NCBI GenBank assembly: GCA_036346395.1
Contig: CM070599.1
Span: 33,967,232 to 34,031,231, forward strand
Length of the DNA stretch: 64,000 nt
Reading direction: 5' to 3'
DNA from: Hsuehochloa calcarea
Taxonomy: Eukaryota > Streptophyta > Magnoliopsida > Poales > Poaceae
In this document: in pieces, positions 57,303 to 64,000 of the stretch
Position numbering within the stretch: position 1 is the first letter of the stretch
Layout of the letters: each line of letters opens with the position of its first letter
Program-made: the position numbers and the translations under genes
The notes under the pieces: model-generated
What the model was told of the DNA's origin: nothing
Seen by the model: the letters and a program-made list of their open reading frames with translations, nothing else
The model's database searches: none

Positions 57303-57965
57303 ATCTAATTTTTCTAATTAATGCCTCAGCTAATCCATTCTGGGTGTGAACATGTGGTACGGAATGCTCAACGTTAAATCTCATTGCCATACAATAATCA
57401 TCAAATATCTTTGAAGTAAATTCTCCAGTGTTGTCCATTCTGATGGACTTCGCATGATGATCAGGGAAAATATTCTTAATTTTAATTATATACGAGATCA
57501 GCTTTGCAAAAGTATGGTTTCTCATAGATAGTAAGCGTACATGCGACCATTTCAATGAAGCATCGATGAGCACCATAAAGTATCTGAATGGCCCTGACAG
57601 GGGTTGTATAGGACCGCAAAAGTCTCCCTAGATACGGTCCAGGAATGCAGGGATTTCATCCTTTACTTTCAGAGTAGAGGGTCTAGAATCAGTTTCCTGG
57701 TGGCACATGCGGGGAACACAAAATCTTCCTGATTCGGGAAATTCTTTATATTGACATTGTATTCCTGAGAATTAGTAATTATATTTCTCATCATTCTAAA
57801 ACCGGGGTGATCTAATCAATCATGCTAGGGACAGAAAAGTTCAAAAGTGGTTTTCAGGACAGTATAGGCTGCAGGTGCCTTAATGTGAGTGTAGTATAGT
57901 CCAAATTTATATGAAGGAAGTCGTTCTAATACTCTTTTCCCATTTTCTTCGCGCTTTGTAATGAG
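57303..57965 (-). pseudogene. Integrase core and pre-integrase domain of copia A2
   Basis: The frame 57576-57303 has VLIDASLKWSHVRLL (first aspartate), SIRMDNTGEFTSKIF (second aspartate), and HTQNGLAEALIRKI (catalytic glutamate). The preceding zinc domain (57600-57965) is decayed but shows the CHQETD-like and FRMMRNI-like pieces expected before integrase. Confidence 0.8.
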
Positions 57966-57974
57966 CAGGTATTC

Positions 57975-58256
57975 CTAACCATACTCTTCTTCAGTCTCCA
58001 CGTGGAGACCATTAGCGCAAATATCTTTAAAGCTTAAGAGAGTCCTAGTCGATTCTAGGTACAACAAGGTTTTTTCAATAACCAATGTTGTGTCCATCGG
58101 GAGTATAATTGTGGTTCTTTCTGAGCCTATTATACATGTACCACTACTTGCGATTGTCATAAGACTACCAGCATTCTTGCTGAACGACTGGAAAAAATTT
58201 GTCTCTCTCAATATGGTATTCGTTGTGCCGCTATCTGCTAAGCATACTTCCTCCAC
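57975..58256 (-). pseudogene. Protease of copia A2
   Basis: A 93-codon frame, MEEVCLADSGTTNTILRETN, has the intact copia protease active site DSGTT. ERTTIILPMDTTLVIEKTLL and YLESTRTLLSFKDICANG follow, which matches the family. A1 has the same protein with the aspartate mutated to glycine. Confidence 0.85.
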
Positions 58257-58503
58257 AGGACGTCACATGCGTTCTGATATATAAAGTATTTATTAATATG
58301 GGGTAGGAAGCAATCCACACACATAAGTAAAATACTTCAAAACAGAACACAACTTGCTATTATTAATACGGGAAAAAATTTGCATGACTCATCATAAGAA
58401 TTTATTGGTTTGCTCTCCTAGAGCTTACAACTATTATTCAAAATTCAATGTTATATCACAACCATAAACTACAAATGACTATAAATCTAGTGCAATGCGT
58501 ACA

Positions 58504-59577
58504 CTAGATTGAATTAGCGAAGTATGAAGAAATTTCTGCCTGAATCTGCTTCATATCCAACTTCTCTTCTTCGGCAACAACAGCTGTTGCCGTTGTGATG
58601 TCCAAAGAAGGTATGATGAAGGCTGCTACTGACATGACCACATCCATGTGTGCAACCCATGATTATGGATCATCTGTGCCTACAATGGCGAGGTGCGCCT
58701 CATGCTGTCCTTTACCCTTCTTCTTAGACTTGAAAGAATCAATCGCGTGTTGCGGCTCACGGCAAACACGTGACCAAAGTCCCCAAGTGCCACATTTGCA
58801 GCAACTTTGGTCCTGCTGACCATAGTGCTTCTCATCGCACTTCTTTTGTTCGCCCTTCTTGACTTGAGCATTCTGCTTGGTTTTGCGACCCACGACCTTA
58901 CCCTTCTTGCCTCTTTCTTTTGAGTGAGGCTTCCTCATCTTGTAGCTGCTTACATTGACTTCATGGCCAACTTTACTACTAGGCGGCTGTGAGATGTAGT
59001 TTTTTCTGAGAACATCATATTGAGCTTCCGCAACTTGCATGATGTCAATCAGTTCGGCATACTCCTTGTAGTCGTCCTGACGATAGTTGCGTGCGGATTG
59101 CACCGCATTTGGGGAAAAGGTAGAGAGAGTTTTCTCAATCTTCTGCTCATCTGTGGTTACCTTACCACAAAGTTGAAGACTTGAACAAATTATATGCAAT
59201 GCAGAATTGTAATCCCCCACGATCTTGTAGTCAGCAAAACGTGGTCGGTTCCATTCTCGCTCTTCCCAAGGAAGAATGGTGTACTTCAGCTTCTAGAACC
59301 GCTTCTTCAGTGTGGTCCATAAAGTTAGTGTGTTCTTTTCTGCCATATACTCATTTTTGAAAGTTAGGCAGAGATGGTGTCTGAGGAAATGAAGTGCTTA
59401 ATCATTCTCCTCAGCAGTTGGAGTGGTGTCCTTCAAGGTGCCAAGTCCAATAGCATCACAGAGCTTCTTGGCTCCAAGTATGATTTCGACATCTGATGCC
59501 CAAGTCAGGTAATTGTTGCCATGCTGGGCCAACTCTTCGAACTCCCGGTTCGTAATGCCAATTATCTACATATTCAT
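58504..59577 (-). pseudogene. Gag of copia A2
   Basis: Homology begins near 59569 (IIGITNREFEELAQHG), where the original start ATG appears mutated to ATA. The largest frame (59220-58663, 185 codons) holds the capsid end. The zinc knuckle reads CCKCGTWGLWSRVC with the histidine replaced by leucine. The gag ends at the TAG 58504-58506. Stops occur near 59400 and 59297. It retains the central part deleted from A1. Confidence 0.83.
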
Positions 59578-60190
59578 GCAAAAAGTGTATAAGATTACTG
59601 CTGGTAACTTGTATAAAATGGTTGCAAAAATTCTCATAATGTTCTCGTATTTTTCTATACATTTGTCATGATTTAATGCTATTTTCAGTGATTAAAAATA
59701 ATATAAATAATCACAAATAATCAAAAAATAGTAAATATGGTACATAAATTGCATAGAAATAATAATGACAAAGTTAAACATGCTTTAAATGAAAAAATGG
59801 TTACAAATTTTAATTCCCAAGACCCTTTTCTGCTTGAAAATAAATTTTGGCTAATTCTGCAATTTTCAGGGGTTAAAACGTGAAATTTTAGTTCTGAGAA
59901 AAATTTCGCGCAAATTTCAGAATCTCCGAGAGGTTTTTCGCAAAAAATTTCCTTGTTCGCAAAAAAAATATTGTCATTTTCATAATTCTGAGGGGCCTTT
60001 TGCAAAAAAAAATCCTTTACTTCTTCGATTTTCACCTTTTTTTTAGATAACTTTGGACCAGCCTTCATGGGTCGGACTTTCTTGGCCCATTCCAACGACG
60101 CTAAAAAAAGGGGGCACCACGTAGGGTTTCCCTTGCCCCGTGCAAGGGGGCAGCAACGGCTATACGCGCGGGCTCGTGCGGGGCGGCACG
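59578..60190 (-). other. Leader of copia A2 (left part)
   Basis: AT-rich leader resembling 34060-34506 of A1, ending in the shared GGGAAACCCTAC phrase (minus, about 60121-60132). To the right it becomes GC-rich, like the A1 leader. It is then interrupted by the gypsy LTR described next. Confidence 0.65.
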
Positions 60191-62262
60191 GAGCGCCACG
60201 GCCAACTGGAGGCGGCAGCTAAAGGTGGGTAGGCGGCCGCTGGGTGCTCGTAAGGGGCGGATCAGTAATACCGATTCGGATCGGGTAATTAGCGGTGGGA
60301 GGGAAATGCAAACAAGAACTGAAATTTTTCGAATCGGCGGGGTTTTCGGCGATCTTCGACAACTCGTGGGTCGGGGCGCGGCCAGAGGGGCCATGAGAGG
60401 GCCAACCAAGGGGGTTTTTACTCATCCCCAAACCTAGCCTATCCCCTCTCTCTCCCCACTCCCCTCCCCAATCCGCCACCCCCTCCTCCCCCTCTCCAAC
60501 CGGCCGCCACCCTCCTCCCTGTCGTGCGTTAGATTTGTTCATCAGATTTGGGTAAGTTCCATACGTTTTATGATCTTTCCACCTCTTATAAACTTATAGC
60601 CCTTGATCGTAGCTTTCTTTAGGCACCGAGATCATCTGATTTGGAGTTACGGTTTAGGAGATATGATAGTTTTACCGCGACTGTCTAGGACAGCTGACAT
60701 GTTTTGGCAGATTTTCTTGTCGGGCCATTATGAATTACTTAGAAGACAAATCTCGGGTTTTCGTCTCCTAGAGTTTTGTTCCTGGTTTCATTAGCTTTCT
60801 TTTGGCACTGAGATCACGAGATTCCACCCTGTGGTTTAGGAGTTATGAATTTTTAACCGCACACTACTCTGTCTGTTAGAGATTTTGGAGACTGTCAGTT
60901 GCTCCTAAGTTTTGTTCTAGTTAGAGCCAGATTCAGGGTGGACACCCAAATAGGTTTCTGAAGATAATTTCTCTATGATTCCATATTGATAACGATCATC
61001 TCTATAGGATCAGTAGACTGAAAGTTACAGGCTTTTCTTTACAACTGTTCAGAAATCTGGACAGGTTTCTGTCAGTGTCTTCTTGGGCAGTTTGGTCCTC
61101 TGTTTTGGCCGAATCAGAGGATCCCGCCAGCTAAAGTTTCGTAGACTGGTTCGTTAGGATTAGCTGAGCACTAGTTTTAGGTCTTTAAGAGTTACAGATA
61201 TTTAATTGTGAATTTTCTCGTACAACTGCCAGCAGAGTAGTAATCCAGCCTTTTGGGCGAAGTTGTCAAATTGAACCTACGGTTGTGTGGGATGGTTAGA
61301 GGGTATGGTAGAGCATATGTAGATACGTCATACCTTGTTATCCTTATTCCGTGTAAATACTTGTGTAGGCGGTGAGGCGGTGGGTGGAAGGACACCTTCA
61401 TTGCTTCCTAGTATGTCGCAGCACGGAAGGCAAGTACCTTCTCTTATCATATTGAAGATTGATAAAAATGTGTGGATGAGTTGCTAGTTTGGTTATTCAT
61501 GTTTGCATGCTTGTATTATTCTTCATTATGATGTGATAAGATTTCATTGCATGACTTTCATTTTGGCCATGCATTTGATTCCTGTCGTCCACGGGAGTGG
61601 AAACTTGAAAGTCCCATCAGTCCAATATGGGCATATGAGACCCACCATTCCAATGTGGGTAGCGTTGACCACCATTCCAATGTGGCAACTCGGACACCCG
61701 TATGAAACGTTCTTCATACGGTGATTGGGTCCCCGTACTTTGTTAAGTACGGGCTTAAGTGAACACCGACGGATGTATCACTCGTTATACCGGTATACGC
61801 AGTTGAGAGGTCCATTTTTCATTCTATGTATGCATTCATACTATGCAGTTTCACAGATTCGTGGAAGATATGTTCTATTGTCTTGATTATTGATTTGTTT
61901 CTTTGTACACTGCGAGTTTGATGTTGTGCTTGCTGAGTTTCGATTCACCCTTGTTTTCATGTCTTTATTTTTTTAGGTGATCCATGATGATATAGTTGCT
62001 AGTGGGAGGGCGTAGTCCAAGCATGTTTCACACACCTCAAAGATTCACTTATTTATAAAGATGTCTTGATAAGTTATTTGGTTAAAGAGATGAACTGTAA
62101 TTTTAATTCCTTGGTTATATTCTGTGGTTGAACGGTTAAATACTCTTCGTTACTTTGTCTTGACTATTTAATTTTGGTGCAAATTGATTAATAGTTCCGC
62201 AAATAAAGTGTATGATGAAACTTTTGGTAGCATCTTGGCTTCCGAATAGCTAGGGTGTTACA
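60191..62262 (+). repeat. Gypsy LTR, probably solo, inside copia A2 leader
   Basis: The sequence ends AGCTAGGGTGTTACA at 62262, the same kind of terminus as the gypsy H LTR. Its body has the repeated phrases of such LTRs (for example TCTTTAGGCACCGAGATCATC near 60617 and TTTTGGCACTGAGATCACG near 60800). No internal gypsy sequence is attached on either side, so it is probably a solo LTR. The left border is uncertain (60190-60300) and I find no clear 5-bp duplication. Confidence 0.6.
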
Positions 62263-62486
62263 GGCACGTGGCGGTGCCGCCGCTACGGGCGGAGACAAGC
62301 GTCGGTGCGAGGCCGCTTTATGGCGGCGGTGACCGGGGAGGTGTTGCTACAGCGGAGCGGTGGCTCCAGCAGCGCGTGCGAGTCGGTTGCGGACCGGGAA
62401 GCCCCATGCGGGAGGTGGCGGTGCAGCGCTGCAGGAAGGGAGCTCTGGTGGTCATCTCCATGGCCGGCGGCGGCTCTCAGTTAATA
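62263..62486 (-). other. GC-rich segment, likely right part of copia A2 leader
   Basis: Strongly GC-rich (GGCGGTGCCGCCGC, GCGGCGGTGACC), like the A1 leader at 33300-34000. Open frames here are compositional. The expected A2 5' LTR is not seen to the right. Confidence 0.45.
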
Positions 62487-64000
62487 AGTTTTTACAAAGA
62501 GAAAAACTCCCCCTTACACAAAGGTTCCTATTGGTATTTTTTTTCTTCTCATTTGACACACAAATGATTCTCTCTCATCTTGTCATCTTCTCCTATGTCA
62601 TCTCTTTGAGATATATTCATCCAAAACTCATGATGATTTCAAGCTCTTTCCTTTGACTATTATTTGCAACTAAATTCTCCCTCTTTGACATTAAGCACAA
62701 AAAATATCTACATGTGGATCATACTTGAATGATAGTCTTTAAACATCTCTTGTAGAAAACATGCGTTGACAAGACTTTTGACTCCAATGTCGGAATTGAG
62801 CGATCTTGGGCTCTATAGAAAGCTTATTTAGACGGCTACACAACCCACCTATTTGATTGATCTCAAAAACATTTGATCAAATCAAAAGCATAACTCCAAA
62901 GATCCACTACCATGGTCTAAGTTCAAAGAAATAGCAACAAGCAATCTTAGACCATGCTAAGGGAGAATACATGAATTCCAATAATCTGTAAAACACATTT
63001 GCAAACTTAGATCATGCCACAAGGAGTAGATATATGGACTTCAACTATTTTCAAAACACATTTGTAAAGTATAGTCACATGCCACAAAGATTAAATGCAT
63101 GAGTCTCGACTATTTGCAAATAATAACATCATGCCACGGTGAGCTAGAGCAAGCGAGATTGAGCTATCAACATATAATAAGACTCAAGCTACTAGACAAG
63201 ACCCCTCTTAATAGTACAGCAAACTTATACTAGCAATCCGGTCTTCCAACCAAGCACCAAGACCGGTAAAAGACTAGGAACACATGTGTAGCCCTAGCAA
63301 GTCATACATTTGTCTTAAACATCTTCTTGAAGCTTGATAACGCACATCTTCACTTCAAGTCCGGGTCATCATCTTGACATGCACCAACTCATGATGCATC
63401 CTTTACTTAACTTCCATCAACACATAATGGGTCTTCTCTTGACTTGATGATCAACTCATGGTCATCTCCTCTTCGAGATCTTGATATGCATTAACACATG
63501 ATGCATCATCTTCTTGAACCTTGACTTGATGACAATCAACTCATGATGCAATCCAAAGTCTTCATCACCCTAGAACATAACATATTCATTCAATTCATGG
63601 AAAATGTTAGTCCCACAATGATTAAAATTAATTACCAAGATATACCTGTAATAAATGTTTCTGAACAAGACATTACTAACAGGTGCGATACTACCGCCGT
63701 TGATCATGTGGTAGTCCCGCTCTCCGGTACTTCCGATCACATAGGGCGGTACGACCGCTTCCTTTCGAGGTCCAAAACTAGTCCTTACTGGAAATATCGT
63801 ATCGTTGTCTATATTTTGAATATCCGGGCTGTGGTAGTTCCGCTCAAGATGCGGTAGTTCCGCCAAGAAAACTCTGGAACTACCGTTCACCAGGTGAGCA
63901 ACCGAGATAAAATGGTGTCGTTCTGTAAAAAACGTATCGCCAATAAGATTTAGGTACGACCGGATTATGGTTGTACCGCGCCACTATCCCGGTCATACCG
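62487..64000 (-). other. 3' non-coding part of another SIRE-like copia (minus), partial
   Basis: On the minus strand GTCAAAGAGGGAGAA near 62672-62690 and GTGTAAGGGGGAG near 62507-62519 are purine runs like those near the end of copia C. The AT-rich DNA between lacks ORFs. From about 63690 on, short motifs of the type GCGGTAGTTCCGC and GGTACGACCG recur (63700-64000), as in LTR-associated repeats of rice copia elements. The element continues beyond the window edge. Assignment is tentative. Confidence 0.4.

Noticed and set aside
60112..62267. GGCAC as target duplication of the gypsy LTR ending at 62262
   Set aside because: GGCAC occurs after the LTR and at 60112 and 60185, but no TG start follows either left copy and the sequence near 60120 still matches the copia leader.

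Overview
This window looks like a repeat-rich, probably pericentromeric or otherwise heterochromatic stretch of a grass nuclear genome, most likely rice or another Oryza. The reasons are nested Ty1/copia and Ty3/gypsy LTR retrotransposons, a Tourist-type MITE, a hAT-type non-autonomous element, plant-style introns, and one GC-rich intronless BTB gene typical of grasses. Genus and lineage names come from family recognition, not from a search. No bacterial, organellar or CRISPR features are seen, and no tRNA or rRNA genes.

Layout. 1-4398: sparse DNA with tandem and inverted repeats and no convincing gene. 4399-about 5100: a lone copia LTR with primer-binding site and leader. 5580-5867: relic of a retroelement accessory ORF (minus). 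6102-12811: a 5'-truncated Tat/RIRE2-like gypsy on the minus strand (LTR, an antisense spliced coiled-coil gene relic, hairpin repeats, integrase, RNase H, RT, protease). 12812-21605: a SIRE/Maximus-like copia on the plus strand with both LTRs, whose 5' LTR has lost its start. 21718-28000: a minus-strand patchwork holding an accessory ORF, an LTR-like block, a gag-protease without pol, a PBS, and a copia pol chunk lying exactly between that PBS and the end of a gypsy LTR. About 28000-29450: intron-containing fragments of two unrelated plant genes, a PMT-type methyltransferase and a PHIP1-like RRM protein, joined head to tail. 30799-32163: the one apparently functional gene, a BTB/KCTD-type protein (minus).

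32718-46107: copia A1 (plus), split by a Tekay-like chromovirus (38742-45822). 46390-about 62480: copia A2 (minus), related to A1 and lying tail to tail with it. A2 is split by copia B (47528-54872, flanked by target duplication ATACC), which itself carries a hAT element (52373-53496, duplication ACCATAGT). A2 is also split by a Tourist MITE (56872-57299, duplication TAA) and by a gypsy LTR ending at 62262. 62487-64000: AT-rich DNA resembling the 3' non-coding part of another SIRE-like copia.

Functionally, nearly everything except the BTB gene is decayed transposon sequence with frameshifts, stops and lost catalytic residues, although copia C keeps its RT and integrase catalytic motifs. The most interesting items are the two-gene chimera, the copia chunk inserted between LTR and PBS, the antisense spliced ORF of the gypsy, the gag first exon that appears to lie inside the LTR of copia B, and the inverted A1/A2 pair that could give double-stranded RNA.
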